DNA of 64,000 nucleotides from Apostichopus japonicus (GCF_037975245.1 NC_092568.1:27896501-27960500), one strand, 5' to 3'; numbered from the stretch's first letter, positions 1-11,535 are shown. The notes: generated from the sequence alone by a model not told the origin. Numbers and translations are program-made.

Positions 1-2
1 AC

Positions 3-2604
3 GATCTCTCTGTATTTAATGACTCAATTGAGTCTCTTTTCATAGAGATCACACCCCAAAATGGCAGTAAGCATTACGTTATTGGTATTATTTATAGACC
101 ACCGACGGGTTCTTATGACGACTTTTATTTTCATGTGCAAAACATTTATGGCAAATTAACAGAATCACGTAGTAATTCTTATATCATGGGTGATTTCAAC
201 ATTAACTTACTTGACGACCACTTATCTACAGATTTCCTCAACTTAGCTTTCTCGAATAATTTTTATCCAGCAATAACAAATCCTACCCGTGTTGCAAGTA
301 CATCGTCTACTTTAATTGATAACATATTTACTAATGATAATTCTGCAATTAACTCAGGCATATTTGTAACCGATATTACCGACCACTTTCCCATCTTCCT
401 TGACAATAATTCAAGACTTAGAATCTATAATAGAGATAGTAAACGTATTCGTAATTACAATATAAATAATATCAGTAATTTTATTTCCCAATTAGAATGT
501 AAGCAATGGGATGATGTTCTTAATGAAAAGGATGCTAATGTATCCTATAATGTATTTTTTAATCATTTTAGTGATATGTACAATGACTGTTTTCCAGTGC
601 AGGTTATTAATGTAAGGAAGAAACGTAAAAAGAGACATCCATGGATTACTAGTGGTATATTAAAATCAATAAAAAAGAAAAATCAATTGTATAGACGCCA
701 ATTAAAGGATCCAACATCGAATAACAAGAAGGTATACCTTATTTATCGAAATAAATTAACAAATATTATCAGAACATCAAAGAAACTATACTTTCACAGT
801 AAATTTATCGAGAGCAATAATAACATTAATGGTACCTGGAAAACAGTCAATGAACACTTACATAAAAATGCCAGTCAATCGTCATATCCTGCGGCCTTTC
901 ACCATAACCAAAACGTTGTCACAGACAACCAGGAAATTGCTAATGGTTTTAACAATTACTTTGTAAATGTAGGCCCTTCACTGGCCAGCAAGATTAAACC
1001 CCTTGAAAAAGCTGAGATTTTTTTGCATAAAAGCAGAAATCCCAACCCAAACTCTGTGTTCATATTCCCCGTGACAGAAGAAGAATTACTGAAAACGATC
1101 AACACTGCAATTAAACCCAAAAAGGCTGCAGGATATGACGATTTCAGTCCTGATATTATCAAACAGGCCGCTAAGTATATTGTCACACCACTTGCCCATA
1201 TTTGTAACCTATCATTTAATACAGGTGTCTTTCCAGACAAGTTAAAAATTGCTAAAGTCTTACCAATTTACAAAAATGGCCAGAACAATGCATATGAAAA
1301 TTACCGGCCAATATCGTTACTCTCTTGTTTTGCGAAACTTATAGAAAGACTATTGTTTAATCGTATTTGTAGATTCTTGGACAAACACAACATTCTTAAT
1401 AAACAACAGTACGGATTTCGATACAATCACTCCACTGAGCTCGCCCTGGCAGATGCAATTGATAATCTCTACAGTAAACTTGATCAACGTAAGACTTGCA
1501 TTGGTGTATTCCTAGACTTAAGTAAAGCGTTTGATACCATTAATCATTCTATTTTACTGAATAAGATGCACTTTAATGGTATAAGAGGTACTACTCTGAA
1601 TTGGTTCGACAGCTACCTATCTCACCGTTACCAATTTACTGCGTATAAGTCACATAACTCTGATCTTGCCCAAGTCCCTTGTGGTACGTGTACCACAGGG
1701 ATCTATCCTGGGACCTCTGTTATTCATTATTTATGTAAACGACATATGTCAAGTGTCCAACATTGCAAAAGTTACTTTGTTTGCTGATGACACCACTATT
1801 TTTTTTGACTCTGACAACATTAGCATCCTACCTATTACTGTATCTAATGAACTAGAAAAGTTTAGTAACTGGTTTCGGTCAAACAAGCTTTCTATCAATG
1901 TCAACAAGACACACTACATTGTTTTTAATTCATCCAACAACCCTCCTCAAGTTCACAACATTAATATGAATGGTACACCAATTAACAATGTTGACTACAT
2001 AAAATTTTTAGGTGTATATATTGATTCAAAACTAAGTTGGCAACAACATATTTCAGCAATCTGTTCTAAGGTCGCAAGGAACATTGGTATACTCGCTATA
2101 ATAAAACATTTCCTACCGACACACATTCTAAGAATGATTTATAATACGCTCATTCTACCTCATCTGTCCTACTGTTCTATTATTTGGTCTGGTGCTAACA
2201 TAACTTGTCTTGACCGTCTCAATAAACTACAAAAAGGCGCAATACGTAACATAACACATGCTGCATTTCGTCAGCATACTAGTCCATTGTTTAAAGGTCA
2301 AAACCTGCTGAAATTAAATGATATTATAAGGCTACAACTTGCTGTATTTACGTATAAAGCATGGCATGGGCTACTTCCGGGTTCCTTTCATAATTTCTAT
2401 ACAATTAATGTAGAATTATACAATTATAATACCCGAAATAGACAAAATGCTCATTGCAACTTCTATCATACGAAATTAGGTACACGCAGCTTTCGCAACC
2501 GTGCAACTAAGTTATGGAACTCATTAAGCAATACCGTTAAATCTAAGGCTACAAAGAATTCATTTAAGAAATGTTTAAAAAAAGAATTGATATCATCATA
2601 TTAA
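3..2604 (+). pseudogene. LINE-A copy 1 ORF2: APE endonuclease-reverse transcriptase, frameshifted
   Basis: The open frame is entered at base 3 and begins with endonuclease residues DLSVFNDSIES. The APE domain shows IYRPP (near 93), MGDFNI (near 186) and a DHFPIF motif (near 383). RT motifs follow: NYRPISLLSCF, YGFRYNHSTELAL, FLDLSKAFDTI. At about 1,684-1,692 the frame changes. Compared with copy 2, where CGVPQGSILGP is continuous, this copy carries four extra bases (ACGT) after the codons for PCG. The coding frame then resumes from about 1,690 (PQGSILGPLLF, then FADD near 1,780) and reaches a stop at 2,602-2,604. The split lies between RT blocks, so no full RT can be made. The two frames otherwise look well preserved, suggesting fairly recent decay. 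Confidence 0.88.
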
Positions 2605-2693
2605 ATTATGTAAATGAGTTATTTACTTCAGCAGTTTCTGTACATTATGTAACAAACATTCAATTTGTATTTATTAATTAATTTTTTTCTTTA

Positions 2694-2741
2694 GGGAGTC
2701 TTCCACTTTGTTAAGCTTTTAAGCTTTATGGAAGACTTCCC
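2694..2741 (+). other. Conserved 3' UTR hairpin of LINE-A copy 1
   Basis: The left arm GGGAGTCTTCCA (2,694-2,705) pairs with TGGAAGACTTCCC (2,729-2,741) with one bulged base. An inner stem AAGCT/AGCTT lies in the loop. The same structure sits at the same place in copies 2 and 3. In LINEs such 3' structures are often what the reverse transcriptase recognises; that role is inferred here. Confidence 0.75.
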
Positions 2742-2763
2742 TCCGCTTTGTACTTCTGTGGAA

Positions 2764-2804
2764 AAACAAATAAATAAATAAATAAATAAATGAATGAATG
2801 AACA
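2764..2804 (+). repeat. LINE-A copy 1 3' tail: (AAAT)n then (AATG)n microsatellite
   Basis: Follows the conserved 3' end GGAAAAACAAATAAAT. Simple-repeat tails rather than poly(A) are typical of CR1/L2-type LINEs. Copies 2 and 3 end in related AAATG and AAATC tails. Confidence 0.8.
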
Positions 2805-2810
2805 CACAAC

Positions 2811-3004
2811 TTAATCGATAACAAGTGATCGGGTTGTGTATTAGTGACGTCTAGAGGTCGTCCACTGACTTACATGGAGGGTGACCACTCCCGATTTTGC
2901 TATTTCCAAGAACAGGGTCCAAAACTTCCCAAGAAATCCCAAGGACACTGTACTTTATGGATATATAGCAATATCTAGCGATATCTAGGTATGGATTTTT
3001 GAAG
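2811..3004. other. Spacer between LINE-A copy 1 and the 157-bp satellite
   Basis: No coding or structural feature recognised. It holds an AT-rich patch with repeated ATATCTAG-like words (about 2,960-2,990), just before the satellite starts with a good B-box sequence. Confidence 0.5.
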
Positions 3005-3926
3005 CCTGGGTTCGAGACCCGGCCTCCGCAGTTTGCTTTTGCCGCGATCTTATACGGTCTCTGGAACTTTAAGTATTAGAAACGAACATAGATTTATATC
3101 AACTGCTGTCGTGGCGCGGTTGGCTGTGCTCTGTACCTCGAGAGCGTGACGTATTTTGGATCGCGGGGCTCGAGACCAGGCCAGCGCAGTTTGCTTTTGC
3201 CGCGATCTTATACGGTCTCTAAAACTTTAAGTATTAGAAACGAACATAGATTTATATCAACTGCTGTCGTGGCGCAGTTGGCTGTGCTCTGTACCTCGAG
3301 AGCGTGACGTATTTTGGATCGCGGGCTCGAGACCAGTCCAGCGCAGTTTGCTTTTGCCGCGATCTTATACGGTCTCTGGAACTTTAAGTATTAGAAACGA
3401 ACATAGATTTATATCAACTGCTGTCGTGGCGCGGTTGGTTGTGCGGCTGGCTGTGCTCTGTACCTCGAGAGCGTGGCGTATTTTGGATCACGGGCTCGAG
3501 ACCAGGCCAGCGCAGTTTGCTTTTGCCGCGATCTTACACGGTCTCTGGAACTTTAAGTATTAGAAACGAACATAGATTTATATCAACTGCTGTCGTGGCG
3601 CGGTTGGCTGTGCTCTGTACCTCGAGAGCGTGACGTATTTTGGATCGCGGGCTCGAGACCAGGCCAGCCCAGTTTGCTTTTGCCGCGATCTTATCAGTCT
3701 CTGGAACTTTAAGTATTAGAAACGAACATAGATTTATATCAACTGCTGTCGTTGCGCGGTTGGCTGTGCTCTGTACCTCGAGAGCGTGACGTATTTTGGA
3801 TCGCGGGCTCGAGACCAGGCCAGCGCAGTTTGCTTTTGCCGCGATCTCATACGGTCTCTGGAACTTTTAGTATTAGAAACGAACATAGATTTATATCAAC
3901 TGCTGTCGTGGCGCGGTTGGTTGTAG
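3005..3926 (+). repeat. 157-bp tRNA-like satellite, about 6 units
   Basis: Head-to-tail units with the landmark GCAGTTTGCTTTTGCCGCG at 3,028, 3,186, 3,343, 3,512, 3,669 and 3,825, giving periods of 158, 157, 169, 157 and 156. The long unit carries a small duplication, GTGCGGCTGGCT, near 3,440. Each unit has an A-box-like TGGCGCGGTTGG and a B-box-like GGCTCGAGACC. The first partial unit has the better form GGTTCGAGACC at 3,009-3,019. A TTTT run follows about 25 bases later. This is the layout of a tRNA-derived SINE head. Short open frames inside the units are by-products of the repeat. It is distantly related to the 164-bp array, sharing CTTTTGCCG, ATCTT and TAAGTATTAG in the same order. Confidence 0.9.
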
Positions 3927-3977
3927 TTAATCCACCTAATATCTCAGTCCATACAGTGGCGCGATGGCTTGGCGGTG
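3927..3977 (+). repeat. Isolated fragment of the 164-bp satellite fused to the 157-bp satellite
   Basis: After the A-box region of the last 157-bp unit the sequence switches to TAGTTAATCCACCTAATATC and on to GTGGCGCGATGGCTTGGCG. This is nearly identical to the unit junction of the large array that begins 13 kb downstream. The GGCTTGGCG form matches the variant found at the left edge of that array. It ends where LINE-B sequence appears to begin. Confidence 0.85.
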
Positions 3978-4188
3978 CTCTCGACTTGTACTTTATACCG
4001 GTTCAGACGTACTTTCAGTAGACCAGTTTGGTCCCCTGAATTCTACCTTTCTACTTGTTGGTTTACTATTCTTTCCTTCTTTATTTTCTGTGAAAGGACG
4101 ATTGTATTTTCATTAAACCGACTGATTTGTTTATATCTGTGTATCAGGTGGGATTTTTCGACAATTTCTCTTCCATTCTTAGGTTGCC

Positions 4189-5303
4189 ACGGCGTCTCGC
4201 GACGCACGGGCAAGCCTTAGTATCGGTACGGATTCCGCGAAAACTCGTGGTTCCATATTGAAGACGTACAGTGTTAGAGTTGTCGATAATGCTTATAATC
4301 CTATTGATGTGATTAGTGCTGTCACAATGGATATTGGGAAGGAAAACGTGAGAGGATGTGTAAAGACCAATGGGCAGTGGATTATTACATTGAAATCGAC
4401 AGAAGATGCGGATCTTTTACAAGAAACGGGATTGAGAATTGGAAACGATTCGTGTACTGTGACAGGTGTTACAAAGAGTATAGTAACTGTTAGCTGTTTT
4501 GGTGTACCATGCTATATCGAAGATGACGAGCTGACCGGTAAACTCAAAGATCTAGGTTGCATGATCAAGTCTAAATGGACAAGGAAATACTATTCAGAAT
4601 TCCCGGAAGTAGAAAATGGAATCCGCTTCGTTCGAATTGAACTTCCTCCAAAGGCTAAAAGTTTGCCGTACGCAATTAACATTGGAGGCGAGCACATCAG
4701 ACTAAAACATAACGGACAAACCAAAGTGTGCAACAAATGCTTAAGTGATGACCATATCATGAGAGACTGCCCACAATATACCTGCCGGGAATGTGGCACA
4801 CAGGGACACACAGATAGCCGCTGCCCAGGCATCAAGTGTTACAAATGCAACCATTTTGGACATAAGAGTTTTTTATGTGAGGCAGAAAGCACAGCCTCTC
4901 ATTCTGAATCTGAACCTATGGAAGGTAAACCAGAAGCGACACCAGCACCAGCACCGTCAGCAACACCGACACCGTCAGAAATACCGACACCAAAAAACAG
5001 AAAATTGTCAGTACCGGCCGATTCTAATGCAATGGACACGGCCACAACTACTAAGGCAACAAAGAGCCCAGCCGAAACCAAACCAATGGAGACTATAATG
5101 ACAAGTCAAGTGTCAAAAATAAAGCAAAAACAGATCAGAAGCCAGGAAAAACAGGGACAAAGCGAACTGCGTCTAGTGATGAAGAAGCTTTCCTTGAAAC
5201 AATGGTAAAACAAAAAATACAGACCATATCACGCAGAATGAATATATCGCCAAATCTCCGGTTAGCAAGGATGTACAAACCCAAGGAAAAGACGATACCA
5301 TGA
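4189..5303 (+). pseudogene. LINE-B ORF1: nucleic-acid-binding protein with three CCHC knuckles
   Basis: RNA-binding ORF1 protein of a Tx1/L1-like LINE. There is no ATG until 4,328, well inside the conserved frame. The codon at 4,189-4,191 is ACG in a strong start context (GCCACGGCG) just after an in-frame stop at 4,180-4,182, so the original ATG has probably mutated. Three perfect C-x2-C-x4-H-x4-C knuckles lie at 4,729-4,770, 4,783-4,824 and 4,837-4,878. A Pro/Thr/Ala-rich linker (about 4,930-5,090) follows. The first frame would stop at 5,206-5,208. A shift of frame somewhere in 5,090-5,150 instead gives a coherent charged tail (KRTASSDEEAFLETM) that ends at the TGA 5,301-5,303, overlapping the ORF2 ATG by ATGA. 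I therefore read it as a one-base loss in an originally longer ORF1. Confidence 0.78.
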
Positions 5304-5921
5304 CTCCTTTTCTCGTAACAATGTTCCTCTTGATCACACTGAACTGCAATGGATTACGGAATGCTGAAAAAAGGAGAGAACTCTTCAGCCTTGTAAAATC
5401 TAAAAGGTATGACATAACAGTTCTAGTTGAAACCTTCTGGGACGAAGAAATCCAAAAAGCTGCTCTAGTTGAATGGGGTGGCAAAATGTACTCTTCCTTT
5501 TGTGCCCACCAGAAAAGAAAAGGAGTAACCGTTCTGTTCAGGAAAAATAGTGATATTGATATTACAAACTGCATAACAAACGATAATGGTCGTTTTATTC
5601 GAATAGACTTTATCATTGATGAGCGTCCACTATCTGTAATTGGAATATATGCTCCGAACAACCAGATGGAAAGAAGAGTTTTCTATCAAAATCTACAGTA
5701 TGAGCTTACTAAAATCGACAATGAAATTATAATAGCTGGAGACTTCAACAATGTTTTGAACACCAATTTAGACAAGTTCCCTATCAGAGCTCACCCAGAT
5801 TCCTCTCGTAAACCTCTTAATGACATCATGGTAAAATATCACCTCGTTGACATATGGAGGACGAGAAACCCTCGCAAAGTTAACTTCACATGTATCCGGA
5901 ATACTATGAATGACCTGTCAT
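5300..5921 (+). pseudogene. LINE-B ORF2, 5' part: APE endonuclease
   Basis: Starts with ATG at 5,300, overlapping the reconstructed ORF1 stop. APE-type endonuclease motifs are in order: NCNGLR at residues 15-20, VETFW with the catalytic Glu at residue 44, IYAPN at 116-120, GDFN at 147-150. The last LINE residues before the interruption are MNDLSS. Reading then runs into the hAT-like insertion and soon stops. The frame continues at 7,305 once the insertion and one copy of the 8-bp duplication are ignored. Confidence 0.85.
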
Positions 5922-7304
5922 CATGGGCGGGATTACGGGGGGGGGGGGGGCAAGAGGGGGCATTTGCCCCCACTTTTTCCCAGACCTTAGTTCACTTTTT
6001 TGTCGCTTTTGCAGACAAATATGCACAACCCTAATCGAAATTATTCCCCACAACAGCTATCCAATAGGCCTATTTGTTTCGAATCTAAGTCGAATTTGTG
6101 TTTAACATCGTAACATGAAGCATGCAGAATAACTGGAGCTGGAGCTAGCACATGGTTCACAGCACAGTTTACGAATCCTGTAGCTAACAAACTAGCGATT
6201 CAATTCTACATGTGATGAATCCGCGGCACGTCCTACAGTGCTAGCTTCAGGAATTGATTTTCAACGTTGCTGCTCTACTGAATGCGTTGAATAACTAAAT
6301 CCAGAGAAACGATTTACAAAAGCCAGATTTGCATATTGGGTATATCAATAATTAAATTCAATACACTGACACATGACACCCCCCCCCCCCCGTGTCAACA
6401 ATATGCAATGGCAATGACGATGTAATTTCTTTACTGCTCGAAATCCTGGAATGATGCATGCAAATCGAATAATGTAAATTACAAATTGGCACTAACACAG
6501 TAACACATTAAATCCATTGTTACAGTATACAGCACTCGGCAGTTTCGGTAGGAGGGGGGGGGGGTGTAAAGGTATGTTCAGCCCCCGATATTTGCCAAGT
6601 GCTCCAAGAAGTGGGGACCGTGGGGAGAATTTCGAAGTGGGTGCTGAACATATTCTTGATCGGTCCAATGCACAAATACTAATAATTTTAGGGGGAAAGA
6701 ACTGTCTAGATGCGATTTATTGTTACCAGAGGTGTCATTTTTGCTGATCTAGGATTTCCTTTTTGCTTAAATTTCGACGCGCCGCGCCAACTGATGGTGG
6801 TGCACCGCCTAAATAGTGACGTATAAGCTTCAGTTGTACATCACCATATAAGTTCTTCTATCCGTCCTCCCTAAGTTTACACACGTTCATTAATTGTTTA
6901 GATGCAATTTAAAGCCTATATGGGTGTTAACTTTACCGATATAAGGGTACCTTTCATCGAAAATTTCGGCGCTCCTTGCCAACCGATGATGGCGCTCCGC
7001 TTAGATAGTGACGTAGGCTATAACAAAAGTTGTACATCACCATCTGACCATATGTTCTACTATCAATCCTCTTCAAATTTTAAACGATAATTAACTATCT
7101 AGATACAATTGCAGACATGAGATCCATATTTCAAGGATGGGTACATGCTGTTTAGAGCACTCGGGAAGTGCCGTTTCCGGCCATCTGGAGGGTCTGTAAA
7201 GCCAAAAAATTCCTTGTACGCTACGCGCCAACCAATGGTGGAGCTCCGCTTAGATAGTCTTGCTGGCAGGTTTGCCCATTTTCACAACTCAAATCCCGCC
7301 CCTG
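5922..7304. mobile_element. Non-autonomous hAT-like DNA transposon inserted in LINE-B
   Basis: The 1,383-bp insertion is flanked by the 8-bp direct repeat CCTGTCAT (5,914-5,921 and 7,305-7,312). Its ends are inverted: CATGGGCGGGATT on the left and, read inward from the right, CAGGGGCGGGATT. An 8-bp target duplication and CAGGGGCGG-type termini are typical of the hAT superfamily. No transposase is present, so it would be moved in trans. Other content: G runs at 5,937-5,950 and 6,550-6,562, a C run near 6,380, and a diverged internal repeat (separate entry). Confidence 0.82.
6770..7262 (+). repeat. Internal diverged direct repeats of the hAT-like element
   Basis: The word group GCCAAC-GATGGTGG-GC-CCGC-TAGATAGT recurs near 6,785, 6,975 and 7,220. 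The first two copies share further sequence (TAGTGACGTA, AGTTGTACATCACCAT, a TAGAT-CAATT end), giving a unit of about 190 bp. The third copy is cut off. These may be accumulated subterminal motifs of the transposon. Confidence 0.65.
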
Positions 7305-10300
7305 CCTGTCATCATCAAGTATAGACAGAATACCTCTGAAAACCATTGTAAATTGTGTTTCTAACAGCAATATAGCCAAATACCCACGGTCAGACCACGA
7401 TTTCGTTGTAATTAGTCTAGAACTCTCTAGTCAACCACGTGGACAAAGTTGTTGGATTTTTAACAATTCCCTGCTTTATGATGATGACTACCTTACATCA
7501 ATTCGTGAATTACTTGGAGAAGCAAAACTCCACGAGGATTTCGAAAATAATATCTTATTATGGTACGTCGGCCTCAAAAAAAGAATTAAAGATGCAACGA
7601 TAAAATTTAGCAAAGGAAAACAGAAATCACTACGTCGGGCCAAGAAGAAGCTGACAAAACAAATTGACTACGAGAAATACAAAGCTCAAAAATTCTCCGA
7701 TTACGACTGTACCCATCTTAAAAACCTAGAAGATGAGTCGAACCAACTTTCATTAAGAGAATTACAAGGAACTTTCCCAAGGTCTAAAATTCAGTGGCAC
7801 GAGGAGGGTGAAAAATCACAAAGTTTTTCTTTAATCTTGAAAAATCAAGGCAAAAAAAGAAGGTAATGAAACAATTACTAACTGACCAGAGCTTAATCAT
7901 CACCGATCAACACGAAATTATGAAAGAACAAGTACAGTTTTATACAAACCTCTACCAAGCCGGAGAAACCGACAACGAATCGCGGGATCTGATACTTTGT
8001 GAACTCAGAAGATTTCTCTCGCCAATGGACGTAGAAGCCTGTGAAGCTAATATTGCATTAGATGAGTTGAAAGCCGCTCTGTTAGCAATGAAACCGAACA
8101 AAATTCCAGGACTAGATGGAATAACTGCTGAAGTTTACAAAGTGTTTTGGCGGGATTTTATCGATATTTTTACTAGACACATTGAGACATCATTCCATGA
8201 CAACGAACTCTGTGAATCCATAAAAATAAGTATACTTACCCTTATACCCAAGAAAGGAGATCTTCGTAGTTTAAATAATTGGAGGCCAATAAGCCTCTTA
8301 ATTGTCGATTACAAAGTGATTGCCAAAGCTCTCGCCAAACGTATCACAAGTATCAGTAAGAATATTATTTCAGAAGATCAAACGTGTTGTATTCAATCAA
8401 GAGATATTTCTGAAAACGTGCTTACTATGCAAAATGTAATTGAGTATGTAAATTCTTATAATAAACCAGTTTTTATTCTTAAAATAGACCAATATAAAGC
8501 CTTTGACAGAGTTGACCATAACTACCTCTTCGAAGTTGCTGAAAAATTGGGTTTTGGTCCTAAGCTCCTAAAATGGATCAAACTGTTTTATACCAATATC
8601 GAGGGCCGAATCAAACACAATGGTAATATTTCCGATCCCTTCCCTGTCAAAAGGGGAGTTCGGCAGGGCTGCCCACTCTCAGCCATGCTCTATGTTCTCT
8701 GTGCCGAACCGTTTCTTGAAGCTATAATTAATTGTCCATATATTCATGGTATTAAATTTTGTGAAGTCGAAGCCAAAATTTTTCAGCATGCGGACGACAC
8801 TACCTTTTTCGTGTCTAGTATCACAAGTATTTATTCTATTTTTAACATCATTAAATTGTATGAACGTGCTTCTGGCTCTAGTTGTAATATTGATAAAACT
8901 GAATTACTTAGCATTGGGTGCAGCCATGTTAATCCCAGCAATTTCGACTTCCCTGTGAGGAAAGATTTCATTACAGTATTAGGTGTTGCTATTGGTAACG
9001 ATAAAAAATCAATCGAAAAAGAAAATTGGGAGAAAAAAGTTACCTCCTGCCGCAAATTATTAAATACCTGGAAAGGTAGAAAATTATCTTTTAAGGGTAA
9101 ATCTCTCATTATAAATTCGCTCATCGTAACTCGCTTAGTATATTTGACCACTGTTTTACCAGTCCCTGATTGGGTTATCACCACATTACGTCTGAGTGTA
9201 GTCGATTTTATCTGGAGAGGTAAAAAACCTTCTATTAAGTATCTTAACTTGCTTTTACCAATCGACAGAGGGGGATTCAGTTTGAGCGACATTGAATTAA
9301 CAAGAGATGCTCTTAGAATTAAATTTTGTAGTAAGATATTAAGCAATAACATTAATATTAAATTACAAAAATTAATGTTGTATTTTTTGAATATGTATGA
9401 AGATATGAGCCTTGGGCGTGGTATCTTTCAAATTACTCCTAACCGCAAGTCTGTTCATACGCTAAGCCCGTATTACTGTGAACTCATGTTAGCATGGGAT
9501 CGGCTAATTCAAGGCCGTTTCTGGCTACCAGAGACCAGAGAAGACATCCTCCTATCTTTAGTAATACCCTGATTGTTGACAATGATAGTCAAACACTTTT
9601 TAATCGTCACTTCATTAAAGGTGGTATCGTTTCTGTAAGTGTTCTGATGTATGAGATTATAACAACTTCTCTGCCAGCCAAGGCCGTGCATGAGTGCATT
9701 GAGCTTGCTAATCCTGATAATCCCCTTACAGTAACCGATGTTCAGAATTATATCGATGTCATTCTCCACGCCTTCCCCTCTGACTGGTTAGGTGATATAT
9801 TTTCTTCTGATGCAATTGTATCTACGCAAATTGACTATATTCCTACTGCAAAATTTCAAAATGGCAAAAACATTATAGATGCCTCCTCAGTTTCGTGCAG
9901 AACAGCTTCACGCCTTTTGCGTGACAATCTTAACACATCGCCCAAGGGCGAAGAATACTGGAAGCAGCATTTTCCCAGTCTTGATTTTTCTAATAGATGG
10001 AGTAACATATATTGTTCTCCAAAGTGTTTCTTTGACGCCGATATCGACTTCAAAGTATTACATAATATTCTTTACACTAACGTCAAATTGTACAAGTTTG
10101 GATTAACCGATTATCCTTACTGCACCTTTTGCAAAACCACGCACGAAAGTACTATTCATCTTTTTATTGAGTGTTCTGAAGTCGAAAATTTATGGCACTT
10201 TTTGGTTAATAAGTTGAATACTTTACATCCGGTAGTTAATTTTGATGAATGGAAGGGGTTGTCCCTTCTTGGTCTTGGCCGTTATAAAACTGTATTGTAG

Positions 10301-10477
10301 GAATTTTGTGTGACTTCATCTTCAATATATAAGTGTACAATTTGGAATTGCAGAATATCTCGCCTCAATAATAACTATCTTTGTGTCACGAACGACTTTA
10401 TTCATTGTACGTGTATTCAGTATATGCTGGTCAGGGTGATAAGTAGGTCACTCGTCGTGACTGATAACCGTGTGTAA
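7305..10477 (+). pseudogene. LINE-B ORF2, 3' part: reverse transcriptase and C-terminal domain
   Basis: Continues the endonuclease (SIDRI, then SDHDF, the SDH motif near 7,395). A one-base loss near 7,815-7,822 shifts the frame; the following frame from about 7,825 restores the EEGEKS..KFFFNLEKS linker typical of L1/Tx1. RT runs through 7,866-9,540 with KIDQYKAFD near 8,484-8,510, RQGCPLS near 8,661-8,681 and the catalytic HADD near 8,787-8,798. A second shift lies at about 9,540-9,560. The C-terminal region then runs to 10,300 and contains the CCHC-like pattern YCTFCK-...H-...C (10,120-10,175). An in-frame TAG at 10,298 interrupts what looks like continuing C-terminal sequence (SIYKCTIWNCRISR) up to 10,475-10,477. 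Confidence 0.83.
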
Positions 10478-11535
10478 TCTTTCTAGAAGCGACCAGAATG
10501 ATGGCGCTATTCAGTATTAGCGAGTACAAATTTCCAGAACATACGGGAAGTAATTTTTAGCAGGTGACCGGATATCGTCGACCAATGAACGGTGCACTAT
10601 CAGTCGTATCTTCGAGACATGGAGGATTCTCGATGTTATTCCGTCAGGATTCCTGGAAAAGAACTTTCGGGAGATTAAACCCGGCTATCTATAAGAAGAG
10701 ATATTTTCGGTGATGAGGAGTTTAGTTTTCTATTGTGAAAGAAATTCATCTGAGATAAAAGATTAATAATCGAGGGGACGGACGGAGGAACCGGTGGACT
10801 GTTTGTTTATAAGATTGGTGCGTCGTTTAACCGGGACAGGCGTTACTTCGGCAGAGTTTTTCGGAGTTCACCCAGGAGGAAGCCATCCTTGGGATACAAA
10901 CGTTGAGTCGAATTGGACCAGCGAGGAACGGTTTTGCTCCTGACCAAGTCACGGGATACCAGCCTACGAGGGAGAATCCCGACATCGTTGTTGGTGACGC
11001 AAGGAGGTCAGAACAGCTACGAAAGGAACCGAGAGCCGGCACGCGCCGCGTAAGATAAGTTAAGTAATCTTTTAAAAAATTAACGGCCGTATAATATTGT
11101 TAAATCTGTCTGTAATATTCCAAATTTCTAGTACCAATAATCCTTGTACAAATCAGTAGAGATCGTATCATTGTAAATATATCGTTTTTGTTAACTTTCA
11201 GAAACATCTCAGTAGTCTTTTGGTCCTTTGAGTTTACTTCCCTGAATATATCTATAATTTTATTTTTATCGGCTTTGAAGGCCAAAGGAAAAACCCGGGG
11301 TCGCAACAGAGGGGCGCTAGAAGGTGCCATTTTGTTTTATCCCACGGAAGTTGTGACACTTTGTAATATTGAAAAAGTTTTTCACAATGTACTCAAGAAG
11401 AAAATTCGCTAACTTTTTGATGGGTACCATCACAAAAACAATATCGCACGGTTTTTTAATATATTTTAATATATTTATGATGAGATAACGGCAAAAGGAT
11501 CTGATGGTGACACCAATGCCGACGTAACAGAATCT
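10441..11535. other. Unclassified ~1.1-kb region, possibly a solo LTR or retroelement leader
   Basis: No convincing coding frame. The first ~600 bases are G/A-rich with moderate GC (for example GAGGGGACGGACGGAGGAACC split over 10,772-10,792). A TATA-like CTATCTATAAGAAG lies near 10,688. The part from 11,060 is AT-rich. It could be a solo LTR or the leader of the retroelement whose ORF starts at 11,536, but I found neither matching ends nor a target duplication. Confidence 0.3.

Larger units (their letters stand above)
1..2810 (+). mobile_element. LINE family A, copy 1 (CR1/L2-like), 5' end outside window
   Basis: Non-LTR retrotransposon copy already inside its endonuclease domain at base 1. 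It runs through reverse transcriptase, a short 3' UTR with a terminal hairpin, and an AAAT/AATG tail. The protein is clearly the same family as the intact ORF2 at 13,001-15,964: both have IYRPP, MGDFNI, DHFPIF, NYRPISLLSCF, DLSKAFDTI and FADDT in the same order. Superfamily placement (CR1/L2/Jockey group) rests on motif style only. The element cannot be autonomous because its ORF2 is frameshifted. Confidence 0.9.
3978..10440 (+). mobile_element. LINE family B (Tx1/L1-like), decayed, interrupted by a hAT-like element
   Basis: Two-ORF non-LTR retrotransposon: a leader (about 3,978-4,188), a zinc-knuckle ORF1, and an ORF2 with N-terminal APE endonuclease, RT and a C-terminal cysteine-histidine motif. 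RT signatures (IPGLDGITAEVYK, NWRPISLL, KIDQYKAFDRVDH, RQGCPLSAMLY, HADDTTFF) are of the L1/Tx1 type rather than the CR1 type of family A. Left and right limits are approximate because no poly(A) tail or target duplication was found. At least four coding lesions plus the 1.4-kb insertion make it non-functional. Confidence 0.85.

Noticed and set aside
956-1240. 94-codon minus-strand frame within LINE-A copy 1
   Set aside because: Antisense shadow of the reverse transcriptase coding sequence.
8831-9352. 173-codon minus-strand frame within LINE-B
   Set aside because: Antisense shadow of LINE-B ORF2, with no independent support.
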